Positions 1-7,998 are shown, counted from the first letter of the stretch. The stretch is 17,449 nucleotides of DNA from CAZJJK01 sp964546285 (GCA_964546285.1 CAZJJK010000068.1:1-17449), one strand, 5' to 3'. Translations and numbers: made by a program. The notes: a model not told the origin generated them from the letters alone.

Positions 1-924
1 GCTCTAATAGAACCAACCCGATTTTCGCCTATTATCGCCGATCCTAGTATCCTTTTTCCTGAAGAAACCCCAGACTCCTTGTGGCGATTAGCCGCCCATA
101 GCGCCTGGGGAATACATCTTTTTACCTCAGACGACGGTGTTTTATGGCTAGACAAGGGCCTTATAGTGAGAAACGCCATGAGAGCGTTCTTAAGGAAGAT
201 TGAAAACAGCTATTATTTATATTATGAAAAGTACGCGCCCCTGGCGCTACCCCTAACGATATTACCTAAAAGGCCCAGTTGGAAATCCACAATAAAGGCG
301 CGTTCCAGTCAGGATCTGAAAACATGGTCAAGGCCTACTCCTTTATTGCGCCCAGACGCTGACTGGACAATAGATAGCGCTTATGGGGCCTCAATTTCCA
401 ATCCCTGCCTAGTAGAATATCCAAGCGGGCATTGGCGGCTTTACTATTCCGCGGGCCTTGCCCATGTAGAAGACTGCGGCTTTGAGGAACCTCGCTATAT
501 AGCTCTAGCGGAAGCGACGGGGACAAGCCCCCTTGGTCCATTTATGCCAAGGGAATTCCCCATACTTGATCCTGTCAATGATAATCAAACCGGTGTTATA
601 GGCGCGGGCTCTATGAAAGTTCTCCGTCTTGATGATGGTTGGATCGGTTTACAAAATAAGATCTACGCGGATAAGGCGGGGCTCTCTCGATCCGCCTTAT
701 TTATACTCCGTTCCGACGATGGCATAAGCTGGCGACAGGCTCGCGCCAAGCCACTGATAGAGCCCAGCTCAGGCTGGCGATCTTCCCATGTTTATGCTTG
801 CGACTGCCGATACCGTGAGGCGGATAATCGGTTTTATTTATACTATAACGCTAGGGACGGCTGGTATAAAACCGAAGGAAGAGAACGCATAGGCCGATTG
901 GTATCTGAAACAATCACGCGTTGA
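1..924 (+). CDS. Beta-propeller glycosidase-like protein (GH43/GH130-type fold), 5' end outside the window
   Basis: The frame is open from base 1, so the start codon lies upstream of the window; about 307 residues are visible. Seen: an early 'ADPSIL' segment (Asp about residue 14 of the visible part), then repeated blade-like units with alternating aromatic and Gly/Asp motifs such as 'IHLFTSDDGVLW', 'HWRLYYSAG', 'LDDGWIGLQNKIY' and 'NRFYLYYNARDGWY'. In five-bladed propeller glycosidases an early Asp-Pro is commonly the catalytic base, so D14 is a candidate. The product would probably remove sugars from oligosaccharides, but the substrate cannot be told from the sequence. No signal peptide can be judged without the N-terminus. 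The gene ends with TGA and is followed by a stretch of decayed sequence. It could also be a non-catalytic propeller. The fold assignment is fairly sure and the specificity is unknown. Confidence 0.7.
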   Translation, partial: ALIEPTRFSPIIADPSILFPEETPDSLWRLAAHSAWGIHLFTSDDGVLWLDKGLIVRNAMRAFLRKIENSYYLYYEKYAPLALPLTILPKRPSWKSTIKARSSQDLKTWSRPTPLLRPDADWTIDSAYGASISNPCLVEYPSGHWRLYYSAGLAHVEDCGFEEPRYIALAEATGTSPLGPFMPREFPILDPVNDNQTGVIGAGSMKVLRLDDGWIGLQNKIYADKAGLSRSALFILRSDDGISWRQARAKPLIEPSSGWRSSHVYACDCRYREADNRFYLYYNARDGWYKTEGRERIGRLVSETITR

Positions 925-991
925 CACACATACTCGAAAGAAGGACTTTCCCGTCCATTACCTGACTCATAACGCCGAGAAATGGGCCTGA

Positions 992-1340
992 TTAATGAGT
1001 ATCTGTACGCTGACGCCAAGTGCTGGAATCGCCAAGAGTCTTATAGCCCCCCACCAGATATTTCTGGAATACATTCAGGGGATTGAGCGCAATGCCCAAA
1101 AAACCATCTCCTACATATAAGCCTGGAGGGTCGCCTTCTCTGATTCGAATATGATTTAACCATATATCTTTTAGCTATCCTTTCTCAGAGTGTTCCAAGG
1201 AGAGGGATTCTTCCCTTCAAATCAATTGGCCCAGGTCACAACAGACTTGGCAGCAGGAAAAGGCTTACAAGGGATGCGGCTTTAAGTGCCTCATACTTCT
1301 AAAATACGGTAGCGATGGCAAGGGCCTTTAACAAAAACCT
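992..1340 (-). pseudogene. Decayed gene remnant, family not recognised
   Basis: On the minus strand, three reading frames in succession give protein-like sequence, each taking over where the previous one breaks. At about 1340-1260 the translation reads '...KALAIATVF', a stop, then 'KYEALKAASLVS'. Next, at about 1260-1175, comes 'FPAAKSVVTWAN', a stop, then 'FEGKNPSPWNTLRKDS'. Then, at about 1170-992, comes 'LKDIWLNHIRIREGDPPG', 'LYVGDGFLGIALNPLNVF', 'QKYLVGGYKTLGDSSTW' and a final TAA at 992-994. The pattern of at least two in-frame stops and two frame changes with otherwise ordinary composition is typical of a recently inactivated gene. I do not recognise the family. Poor sequencing of a real gene is an alternative explanation for the frame changes. 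Confidence 0.5.
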
Positions 1341-1357
1341 AAAAAGCCCTTAGCTTT
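1341..1357 (-). terminator. Weak terminator-like hairpin after the peroxiredoxin gene
   Basis: Read on the minus strand, AAAGC-TAAGG-GCTTTTT forms a short 5-bp stem followed by a T run, about 15 nt past the stop codon of the peroxiredoxin gene. The stem is short and AT-rich, so this is tentative. Confidence 0.3.
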
Positions 1358-1371
1358 AACCGAGTCTCAGT

Positions 1372-1824
1372 TTACAGATATTTCATAAGCTCGGCGGCAT
1401 GATTAGCGGGACTTACTTTAGGGAAAACCCGTATAATATTACCCTCAGGGCCGATAATTAGGGTAGATCTAATAATTCCTTCATAGCTTTTACCATAATT
1501 CTTTTTTATGCCCCAAGCTCCGCAAGCTTTGATAAAATTCTTATCTGGATCCGATAATAACTTAAATGGCAGACCATATTTATCAGTAAATTTTGCGTGA
1601 GAAGCCTGTGTATCGGCGCTAACCCCAATCACAAAGATGCCTTTAACAAGAATATCGGCATACGCGTCCCTAAACGAGCAGGCCTCCTTTGTACAGCCTG
1701 GTGTATCATCTTTAGGATAAAAATAGAGGACTGTTGTCTTGCCACGAAGATAATCAGATGTAATTGTTTCTCCCATTTGGTCGCTAAGCGAGAAATACGG
1801 TACTTTGTCTCCCTCTTTTAACAT
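1372..1824 (-). CDS. bcp: Thioredoxin-dependent thiol peroxidase, Bcp/PrxQ family peroxiredoxin
   Basis: This enzyme reduces hydrogen peroxide and organic hydroperoxides in the cytoplasm, recycled by thioredoxin. The protein is about 150 residues, the usual length for the family, with a thioredoxin-like fold starting 'MLKEGDKVPYFSL'. The active-site segment 'YPKDDTPGCTKEACSFRD' carries the peroxidatic Cys and, five residues later, the resolving Cys (the CxxxxC spacing of atypical 2-Cys PrxQ). Two in-frame ATGs lie close together, at 1830 and 1824. The AGGAGGA motif abuts the first but sits 6 nt before the second, so 1824 is chosen. The gene has its own likely promoter upstream and stands alone, with decayed sequence on both sides. 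Its survival there suggests that oxidative defence is still under selection. Confidence 0.93.
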   Translation of the reverse strand: MLKEGDKVPYFSLSDQMGETITSDYLRGKTTVLYFYPKDDTPGCTKEACSFRDAYADILVKGIFVIGVSADTQASHAKFTDKYGLPFKLLSDPDKNFIKACGAWGIKKNYGKSYEGIIRSTLIIGPEGNIIRVFPKVSPANHAAELMKYL

Positions 1825-1869
1825 TTCCATTCCTCCTATTACGACCTTAATAAAAAACCTTCAATGGTA

Positions 1870-1899
1870 AGTATAATTTTTTTATGCCGAAAAAAGCAA
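1870..1899 (-). promoter_or_regulatory. Probable promoter of the peroxiredoxin gene
   Basis: On the minus strand a TTGCTT -35 box (1899-1894) and a TATACT -10 box (1875-1870) are separated by 18 nt. They lie about 45 nt upstream of the ATG and precede the AGGAGGA ribosome binding site. Confidence 0.5.
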
Positions 1900-1945
1900 A
1901 AACCAAAGCGCTAATAAGCGGAACCTCTTAAACCCGAGCTTATCC

Positions 1946-1957
1946 TAACGTACGTTA
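1946..1957. repeat. 12-bp perfect palindrome TAACGTACGTTA
   Basis: TAACGTACGTTA is identical to its reverse complement. It lies about 45 bp upstream of the -35 box of the peroxiredoxin promoter. It could be a regulator site, but only one copy is visible near a promoter and chance cannot be excluded. Confidence 0.3.
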
Positions 1958-2009
1958 AATTATGTAATATATAACGATAGATAGTAAGCACACAGCGCGA
2001 ACGTCACTA

Positions 2010-2235
2010 TTATTTTGATCCATACCCTTGATATGATTCAACTATCAAAGAGTCAATCGTTGGAGGCTTGATTGAATCGTTGCCGATCACTACAATGCCG
2101 CCCCAAGGTAGGCGCTGTACAGGCATGAACCTGTCCAATAATTCCAACCATAGGGTTTCACGATATAAGGCACAGCGTTTCAAAGGGTTTAATCGTAATA
2201 AAGTAATCCTTAAGCGATGAATACGCTCGCCCCAT
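2010..2235 (-). pseudogene. Short decayed gene remnant, family not recognised
   Basis: On the minus strand an ATG at 2235 starts 'MGRAYSSLKDYFITIKPF' and runs to a stop near 2160. A one-base change of frame then continues as 'ETLWLELLDRFMPVQRLP', 'WGGIVVIGNDSIKPPTID' and 'SLIVESYQGYGSK', ending in TAA at 2010-2012. The joined product would be about 75 residues and looks like the C-terminal end of a longer protein. The opposite strand is also partly open here, but its translation is rich in Arg, Asn and Ser, as expected of an antisense shadow. The rest of the 1831-2260 gap holds only the peroxiredoxin promoter and the palindrome. Confidence 0.35.
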
Positions 2236-2260
2236 TTTTAATTGGAGAGTATTTCTAGTA

Positions 2261-3046
2261 ATGATCCAACAATTCTCAATCAGCTCTTTCACATCACGAG
2301 CCTGTCATAGGTATGCGCTTCCGTTCCTAGCGCTTACCACTATTTTTCTTCTCAGCGCCTGTACTCGCGAGAACGCGGGAGAAAGTATTTCTGAAGCGGC
2401 TAATACTTTTCTTCATCCTGATGAATATAGGGCTACAATTCTTAAAACCAGCGGCCGAGCCGATCCTTTATTAAGTTTATACCGCGACCCTCAGTCACGA
2501 GAAACCATAATTTCTCTATTCTCCGCCATAGTGAATTCTGACACAATCGCGCGAATTATCTTAGAAGAAGCGGATAGCTATAACCTAGCTCCGGCATTAA
2601 TGACCGCTGTCGCTTGGGAAGAAAGCCGGTTTAATATCAACGCCGTCAACCGTAATGCCAACAGCATCGACAGAGGCTTATTTCAATTAAATTCTCTATC
2701 ATTCCCGAACTTAACGGAAACAGATTTTTTTGACCCCGCGCTTAACACACGCTATGCCGCATCGCATCTACGCTGGTGTCTTGACTACGCGGGCTCTGAG
2801 GTTGCGGCCTTAGCTATGTATAACGCCGGAACAGCCAGGGTTCAAAAAGGACAAACTCCTAAGAAAACCTTAGATTATGTATCTCGAATACTCGCTTTTA
2901 AGGAAGGAGTCCATTCTCTGTCTGACAGCGAACTCCTTCCCTTCTGGAATGTTACAGCTGAGGGAATAGTACAAGCTCAATCCAGCGAGAAGGTGGCGAT
3001 ACATATCGCGAAAGCGAGTTCTGCAGTCTTTGCCACAGGAAACTAA
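2261..3046 (+). CDS. Soluble lytic murein transglycosylase (SLT domain), lipoprotein
   Basis: This enzyme cleaves the MurNAc-GlcNAc bond of peptidoglycan, leaving 1,6-anhydro ends, and acts in the periplasm anchored by lipid. Of its 261 residues, the N-terminal hydrophobic segment (about 19-33) ends in the lipobox LLSAC with Cys34. The SLT domain spans about 105-215. Its motifs are 'AWEESRF' with the likely catalytic Glu121, the 'GLFQL' motif at 139-143, 'AMYNAG' at about 185-190 and 'YVSRI' at 206-210. The length is short for Slt70 and fits single-domain SLT lipoproteins. A GGAGAG motif lies about 11-13 nt before the ATG, wider than usual. The stop codon overlaps the stop of the convergent gene by 3-4 nt, so the two transcripts must converge. 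Likely roles are wall turnover or making room for an envelope structure; nothing here shows which. Confidence 0.88.
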   Translation: MIQQFSISSFTSRACHRYALPFLALTTIFLLSACTRENAGESISEAANTFLHPDEYRATILKTSGRADPLLSLYRDPQSRETIISLFSAIVNSDTIARIILEEADSYNLAPALMTAVAWEESRFNINAVNRNANSIDRGLFQLNSLSFPNLTETDFFDPALNTRYAASHLRWCLDYAGSEVAALAMYNAGTARVQKGQTPKKTLDYVSRILAFKEGVHSLSDSELLPFWNVTAEGIVQAQSSEKVAIHIAKASSAVFATGN

Positions 3047-4941
3047 GCCTTTTCAGTAAAAAGAACGAATCGAATTTCGCCAGAAAAACCCGCTGCCAAT
3101 ATAATAAATCGATTTCGTTCCCTATCCGCCTGAACTTCAAAGCACTGCTTTTCATCACTGGCGGGAGAAGCGATTGATCTCCACGTAGACTCAAAACATT
3201 CAGATGGCGCGTATATTTCCGTAAAGGCTTCTACCAAAGGGTCCGCTATATAGCTGTATTCAAAATGACGACATCGCCTATCCCAGTGAAAATTAAGAGG
3301 ACGGCCCGCCGTCGCTATGGGATAAGGCCGCCGCCAACCGTCAATACCGCGAGCGCCGGCGTCCTCACTACTATCCACAACATCATCGATTGACCATATA
3401 GATAAATCCTCTTCGTTCCAGTTATCTCCATGTTTATGAGAATTACTTGCCGCGTAATTCCAGATTGTGGAATGAGCGCGCAAGCTGTCTAAAGCATCAT
3501 AGTAAACGTCGGCAGCTTCCGCCTGAGCATGATAAGCGCCTGTACGATACGCGCGTCTTCCATTTAAATCAAAGGGAAGTCCGAATTCTCCAAGCAAACA
3601 AGGCATCCCGCCCATCTCATTTTTCGTCCAATCAAGGGCTTTCTCTACATTATTCCGGTATACCGCTCTTACGGCCTTTCGACCGAAGACTGGACGCATC
3701 GTTGAGACATCCATCGTAAACCAGGGTCGGAACGATTTTGTGAATAATGTTGGTCCATCATAGCAATGGAAAGCATTAATATATCCATCACCGTCAGAAG
3801 GAAGCCAATGGGGATGCCCCTCTTCAGGGACCCCTTCAATAAAAATGAGGGTATTAGGATTCACTTCACGGAGCGTTTCGGCAAAGCGTTTAAGAAAGGG
3901 TTTTAAAAAATCATCCGCGAAATGAATTGGGCTATTTTTATAGCGCGCGAAATAATCCGCTTTTTGCAGAACGGGTTCCCCTTCAACCTTCTTCCAAACG
4001 CCTTCCCGTTCCCAGGGGCAGCCATATTCATCCTTAAACAAATTAAGGCCATCGGAATTAATCCGAGCGATTCCCCTGCTATGTATCCCAAGAAGCCCAG
4101 TTTTATAGATTGGGACTTCCACCGAGAAGCCAGAAGCCGCGGCCATTGCTTGGAAAGCGTTCGGTATGGGACCAGTCTTAACGGGACAATTCTGAAGCCT
4201 CTCAAGATGCTTATAGCCGATAAAACCTGGATGAGGCTCGTTCATCGTACCCCACCCAACAATAGCCGAACAGTCCTTCCACCGTCTGTAAGCATGGCGC
4301 ATGGCCGCAAAATACCGTTTTTGGAGCCAATCCTTCACGCTATCGCCGTCTATAGTCGTCTTGGGCGCATACACATCGCCGGCAAAAAAAAGCGTAAACA
4401 TCGTAGCCGCGGCATAACGGTTATAATTTGTTGGCCAACACATCCGCGGAAACGGCGAACCAAAGCCCTGATGCGTTAGCGCCGCTCCAGTATCGTAAAG
4501 CCTGGACGGATCCATGCCAAGCGCCGTTAAGGTCCATAAAGGGGCCCCATCACCACCTGTCCATCGACTCCAAACATCTTGGTGCGGGTCAATAAAAACA
4601 TGGATCCCGTAATTTTCAGCCTTTTTAAGTATCTTCCTAATGTAGGATAAATAGGCCTCATCATATAATCCGGGTCCGGCATGCTCAATCGCCTCCCAGG
4701 TAATAATCAAGCGAAGAAATAAAAAACCCCAGCGCGCTAAGCGAGAGAAATGTTCGTCAGCCTCCTCTAGCGGGAAGGGTCTTCCAATAAAAGAAACCGC
4801 TTCAGCATCAAGAAGGCTGTCAGGACGCCAAGTCGCGCCATCGGGCTTATAAGGAACCTTAGAATCCCCACCCAGATTGCAGCCGCGCAGTATCAAAGTA
4901 CGTCCCTGCTCATCAATAATTCTGTCTCCTTCAATCCGCAT
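3043..4941 (-). CDS. GH5 family glycosidase, subfamily-12-like (endoglycoceramidase-related beta-glucosidase)
   Basis: This is a retaining (beta/alpha)8-barrel hydrolase of 632 residues. Seen: an N-terminal 'GRTLILRGCNLGG' strand, 'FIDPHQDVWSRWTGGDGAP' at about 117-133, 'CWPTNYNR' and 'TLFFAGDVYAPK' at 168-195, the acid/base motif 'MNEPHPGFIGY' with Glu235, and 'LLGEFGLPFD' with the likely nucleophile Glu452. About 60-70 C-terminal residues probably form a beta-sandwich. The combination of 'TMFTLFFAG', 'MNEPHPGFIGY', 'NAFQAM' and 'WEREGVW' is the pattern I know from the fungal EGCrP2-like enzymes of GH5_12, which remove glucose from sterol glucosides and glucosylceramide. That subfamily call rests on memory of these motifs. 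There is no signal peptide, so the enzyme should be cytoplasmic. An AGGGGG motif lies about 7 nt before the ATG. It is flanked by a convergent transglycosylase and a divergent epimerase and is probably monocistronic. The actual substrate here is not known. Confidence 0.85.
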   Translation of the reverse strand: MRIEGDRIIDEQGRTLILRGCNLGGDSKVPYKPDGATWRPDSLLDAEAVSFIGRPFPLEEADEHFSRLARWGFLFLRLIITWEAIEHAGPGLYDEAYLSYIRKILKKAENYGIHVFIDPHQDVWSRWTGGDGAPLWTLTALGMDPSRLYDTGAALTHQGFGSPFPRMCWPTNYNRYAAATMFTLFFAGDVYAPKTTIDGDSVKDWLQKRYFAAMRHAYRRWKDCSAIVGWGTMNEPHPGFIGYKHLERLQNCPVKTGPIPNAFQAMAAASGFSVEVPIYKTGLLGIHSRGIARINSDGLNLFKDEYGCPWEREGVWKKVEGEPVLQKADYFARYKNSPIHFADDFLKPFLKRFAETLREVNPNTLIFIEGVPEEGHPHWLPSDGDGYINAFHCYDGPTLFTKSFRPWFTMDVSTMRPVFGRKAVRAVYRNNVEKALDWTKNEMGGMPCLLGEFGLPFDLNGRRAYRTGAYHAQAEAADVYYDALDSLRAHSTIWNYAASNSHKHGDNWNEEDLSIWSIDDVVDSSEDAGARGIDGWRRPYPIATAGRPLNFHWDRRCRHFEYSYIADPLVEAFTEIYAPSECFESTWRSIASPASDEKQCFEVQADRERNRFIILAAGFSGEIRFVLFTEKA

Positions 4942-4957
4942 CTAAGCCCCCTGTCTA

Positions 4958-4987
4958 ATTGTAGCATTCCATATCGCTTTTTGACCA
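4958..4987 (-). promoter_or_regulatory. Probable promoter of the GH5 gene
   Basis: On the minus strand TGGTCA (4987-4982) and TACAAT (4963-4958) are 18 nt apart. Transcription would start about 10 nt before the ATG, just leaving room for the AGGGGG ribosome binding site. It is back to back with the epimerase promoter. Confidence 0.4.
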
Positions 4988-4994
4988 TTTTCTC

Positions 4995-5022
4995 TTGTTT
5001 ACCCTGAAAATGGTGATATAAT
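4995..5022 (+). promoter_or_regulatory. Probable promoter of the epimerase gene
   Basis: TTGTTT (4995-5000) and a perfect TATAAT (5017-5022) are 16 nt apart, giving a leader of about 30 nt before the ATG at 5061. Confidence 0.55.
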
Positions 5023-5060
5023 AAAAGAACGAAGATTCATTCTTTACAAGCGAGACCCTT

Positions 5061-5938
5061 ATGACTATAGCTATCAGCGGTGCTTTCGGCTGTGTAGGAC
5101 AGGGAACGATTAAATATCTACTTTCACAAAACGAAAACCTCATACTATTAGATCAGGATAACAAGATTAACAGAAAGTGGAAAAAGCGCTTTATACGGTT
5201 CGCAAAAAAGAGCGGCAAGCAAATACAAGTGTTTTTAGGCGATATTCGGGACCAGGTTTATTTAGAACGAAGCATTAACGAAACAGACTCCTTCATTCAC
5301 CTAGCCGCGCTAATCCCGCCAGCGGCGGACAGGCTGCCAGACTTAGCGCGATCTATAAATATTGAAGGGACCCAGGCCGCCCTAAGCGCGTGCGAGAGTT
5401 TGCAAAAAGCCCCGCGCTTTATCTTGGCTTCCAGCATATCAGTATATGGTGATAGACTCGCCGCGCCATGGATCGCGGTTACGGATCAACCGGACGTAAA
5501 CGGCGATGATGTCTATGCCGCTTCCAAACTGGAAGCGGAAGCGCTAGTTCAAAAAGCACATTTACGGACAGCGATACTACGCCTCAGTTATGTGGTAGAC
5601 CCACACCACTTAAAAATGGATCCTCTATTTTTCCATGTACCATTAGCGACTAGATTGGAGTTATTGCATCGCGACGATGCCGGAAAAGCCTTTGGCAACG
5701 CGGCCTTAAGCGGAGCGGCTGACGGCCTAACGCTGAACATTGGGGGCGGGGGGAAATGCCGAACCGATTATCGCGCCTACCTGGAGCGGATGTTCCGCTA
5801 CTTCGGATTTGGCGCTTTTCGCTTACCGGAACACGCCTTCGCGACAGAGGGTTTCCATTGTGGCTGGTATGCCGATTCCGATCACGCGGATAATTTATTG
5901 AAGTTCAGAAATATCGATTTAGGGCAAATATATCAACA
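5061..5938 (+). CDS. NAD-dependent epimerase/dehydratase (extended SDR), 3' end lost in the assembly gap
   Basis: This is a Rossmann-fold enzyme of the extended short-chain dehydrogenase family, most often acting on nucleotide sugars. Visible residues 1-292 include the NAD-binding glycine motif 'GAFGCVG' at 7-13, 'GDIRD' at 60-64, 'FIHLAA' at 78-83, 'ILASSISVYG' with Ser124/Ser125 and the catalytic 'YAASK' with Tyr152 and Lys156. The coding sequence runs into the 100 N at 5939 and its true end is not known; members are usually 300-340 residues, so probably only the last 20-40 are missing. The Shine-Dalgarno sequence is weak (GCGAG). Any apparent continuation beyond the N run is antisense to the TetR gene and is not real. 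The substrate cannot be assigned: a UDP-glucose 4-epimerase or another sugar dehydratase is possible. Confidence 0.85.
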
Positions 5939-6038
5939 NNNNNNNNNNNNNNNNNNNNNNNNNNNNNNNNNNNNNNNNNNNNNNNNNNNNNNNNNNNNNN
6001 NNNNNNNNNNNNNNNNNNNNNNNNNNNNNNNNNNNNNN
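5939..6038. other. Assembly gap of 100 N
   Basis: Exactly 100 N separate two contigs. This is a common placeholder for a gap of unknown length. It cuts the 3' ends of the epimerase (+) and the TetR gene (-), which converge here, so other genes could be hidden in it. Confidence 0.97.
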
Positions 6039-6553
6039 GCCAAACGGGAAGCGTCTAAAACACCTAAGACCAACGCGCTTATCCCAGCCGCGATAGTCCG
6101 TCGCGTAAAAACCGGCTCATTGGCGATACGCTCTTCCGTAAATTCAGCTGACATAGGGGCGATCGCGTCAACAACTAAGACGCTCAAGGAATCAATTTTT
6201 GCTCGGATATCGGCAAACTGAACGCCCTCGTTAAGCAAGATTCCTACTAAATCTTGATCTTCAAGCAACTTAGGGAGAAAGTCCATGATAAGAGACTCAA
6301 CTCTGGCCCTTCCAGGTGGAAGAGCGGCCAAAGATGCCGCCATCTCGTCGCGAAACCCCGCCCAACCTTCCTCAATTATTGTCCGAATAAGATCCTCTTT
6401 ATTCCGGAAATACGTATAAATGGATCCAACGGGAAATCCTGATTTGCGGACTATATCAGCCATGGATGTCGCGGCAAAACCCTTTTCGGCAAATAAGCTT
6501 TTTGCCGTTTGGAGTATGCCGGCTCGACGCTGTTGGTCTAAAGGACGTGCCAT
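6039..6553 (-). CDS. TetR/AcrR family transcriptional repressor, 3' end lost in the assembly gap
   Basis: This is a DNA-binding repressor that normally releases DNA when a small ligand binds. About 171 residues are visible, starting 'MARPLDQQRRAGILQTAKSLF'. The helix-turn-helix is complete: 'AEKGFAATSMADIVRKSG', then 'PVGSIYTYFRNKEDLI' at roughly residues 20-55. The remainder is the all-helical ligand-binding domain, cut by the gap; family members are usually 190-210 residues. An in-frame TTG at 6580 is possible, but the ATG at 6553 gives the standard N-terminus. There is no clear Shine-Dalgarno sequence; instead a promoter -10 box lies 6 nt before the ATG (see the promoter entry). The target is unknown; the divergent HEAT-repeat gene 214 bp away and the gene's own promoter are candidates. 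Confidence 0.88.
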
Positions 6554-6559
6554 ACCTAT

Positions 6560-6588
6560 AGAATAATTAGTACTGATCAATATCGCAA
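6560..6588 (-). promoter_or_regulatory. Promoter of the TetR gene, leaderless arrangement
   Basis: On the minus strand TTGCGA (6588-6583) and TATTCT (6565-6560) are 17 nt apart, and the -10 box ends 6 nt before the ATG at 6553. Initiation 6-8 nt after the -10 would fall at or next to the ATG. The spacer contains the overlapping palindromes TGATCA and AGTACT, possible parts of an autoregulatory operator. A TTGACT just upstream is an alternative -35 but is too far (22 nt). Confidence 0.45.
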
Positions 6589-6767
6589 GTCAAAAAGAAT
6601 AAATTCTTTAACATTTATATTATTTAACCATAATCTCCAGTACCTCGGTATAATTGATCTTTTTTTCTCATTAAGCCATACTGCGATAGCTTTCCACTGT
6701 ATACTGGCTCAATATGTCGGTACGCCAGTTTTACTCATATTTTCCGCTTCGCTAAAGAGGAATACAG

Positions 6768-7949
6768 ATGCTAACCGCGACACGTTCCAATTCGTTGTTC
6801 TGCTTTATTATGCTTGTTTTCTCCCTATCCACTTTTTGTTCAGCGTCCGATCAAACCGATGGCTACCTTTGGCTTTACAAAACAGCTCGCAACGCTGATG
6901 AGCGGCTTAATCTCATAGATGAAGTACGTGAGGCGGAACTAGACGACGCTGGCCGCTTTTACGCTGATGCCTTACAAATCCTTTTAGTGGAAAAACCACG
7001 TTACTTAACAAACAGCGAACGGAAGGATGCTAATACTATCGCCAGTCAATTAGCGCGGCTTCTTGGGGAAACAAAACAAACATCCTCTGGCCCCGATCTT
7101 TGGAAATGCTTTCAAAACTTTGACGATCCCTCAGTTAAGGCGGAAGCTCTTTTGGCGCTTGGTAGAATTCAAGCTTTGGAACAACTGCCTTTAGTCGTCC
7201 GTTTACTCGCCGACCTAAATCTTCAACCAGGTATTGATCCAACATCCACCGAAATTATCGCTTATGGTGCTATATTGTCGCTAGAAAGCTATGCCGAACC
7301 TTCCGCTTATCTAGCGTTATTCCAAGCGTCGGTTGCTTGGTATTCGGAGCGCGTTAAAAGCCGAGCGACCAAAGCGCTAAGCGCTATCACCACCGATCCC
7401 GCTCCGGTATTGACCCCAATCATTCCCATTGAATCATCAGAAATAGGGAAGGCGGCATTGGAAAGAATTTCCGCTTCTACCGTTTCTTCAAAGACGGCAA
7501 AGTCCAACGCGGCTACGATAGCTCTAAATACAGGCTGGAATCGTATTCCGGTGGATATCAAAACACGCATCGCTTTGGCTAATTTGCGAAAAACAGCGAT
7601 AGCTTCACTAGTTTCTTATGGATCAAGCGAGGCAACGGTACCGAGTCTAGCCAAATCTTTTAAGAATGGCATCGATTTTGAGGAAAAAACCGGTGCTCTG
7701 TCAGTATTAGCTAAAAACACGAGCGAAGCGGCGGTAAAAACCTTATATTCATTTCTGGATGAGTTAAACGCGAAAAGCCGAGCGGGAGCCATCAATACGG
7801 AAGACGAGCGTTTAGTTCGCGCCTTAATTAATAGCTGTGGAGAAAATGGCGCCCCAGGGCTTAGAGCGGCTTTACGTGATGTCCGCTATTCCGGCTGGAC
7901 CAGCGCGGTCAGCGAACTCGCGCGTGAAGCTGAAATGCTATTGCGTTGA
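6768..7949 (+). CDS. Exported HEAT-repeat protein
   Basis: The product has 393 residues and a signal peptide: residues 1-27 have a hydrophobic core 'LFCFIMLVFSL' and a likely signal peptidase I site after 'CSA'. Cys24 has Phe before it, a poor lipobox, although spirochaetal lipoboxes can be loose. The mature part is all-helical with HEAT-like repeats, clearest at about 108-150 ('DDPSVKAEALLALGRIQ'), and again at about 195-210, 265-335 and 345-393. Such solenoids serve as protein-binding scaffolds; no catalytic motif is visible and I cannot assign a function. A good AAAGAGG ribosome binding site lies 7 nt before the ATG. A TATAAT at 6649-6654 and a TATACT at 6700-6705 lie upstream, but neither has a good -35. 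The gene is divergent from tetR and convergent with ptsN. Confidence 0.8.
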   Translation: MLTATRSNSLFCFIMLVFSLSTFCSASDQTDGYLWLYKTARNADERLNLIDEVREAELDDAGRFYADALQILLVEKPRYLTNSERKDANTIASQLARLLGETKQTSSGPDLWKCFQNFDDPSVKAEALLALGRIQALEQLPLVVRLLADLNLQPGIDPTSTEIIAYGAILSLESYAEPSAYLALFQASVAWYSERVKSRATKALSAITTDPAPVLTPIIPIESSEIGKAALERISASTVSSKTAKSNAATIALNTGWNRIPVDIKTRIALANLRKTAIASLVSYGSSEATVPSLAKSFKNGIDFEEKTGALSVLAKNTSEAAVKTLYSFLDELNAKSRAGAINTEDERLVRALINSCGENGAPGLRAALRDVRYSGWTSAVSELAREAEMLLR

Positions 7950-7998
7950 GCTTATTGTCCTTATTACAGGCCGCGTAACGCTTTGCCGTATCCGAGCT

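Noticed and set aside
2035..2220. Plus-strand open frame ending just before the transglycosylase gene
   Set aside because: There is no start signal and the composition is rich in Arg, Asn and Ser, typical of an antisense shadow; the minus-strand reading looks more like protein.
3922..4479. 185-codon plus-strand open frame
   Set aside because: It lies wholly antisense inside the GH5 gene, has no promoter or ribosome binding site and shows no recognisable motif.
5939..6221. Epimerase reading frame continuing past the N run to 6221
   Set aside because: The frame after the gap is antisense to the well-supported TetR coding sequence; continuity through N is an artefact.
6554..6580. TTG start for tetR at 6580
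   Set aside because: The ATG at 6553 gives the standard family N-terminus, and the promoter hexamers lie across the supposed extra codons.
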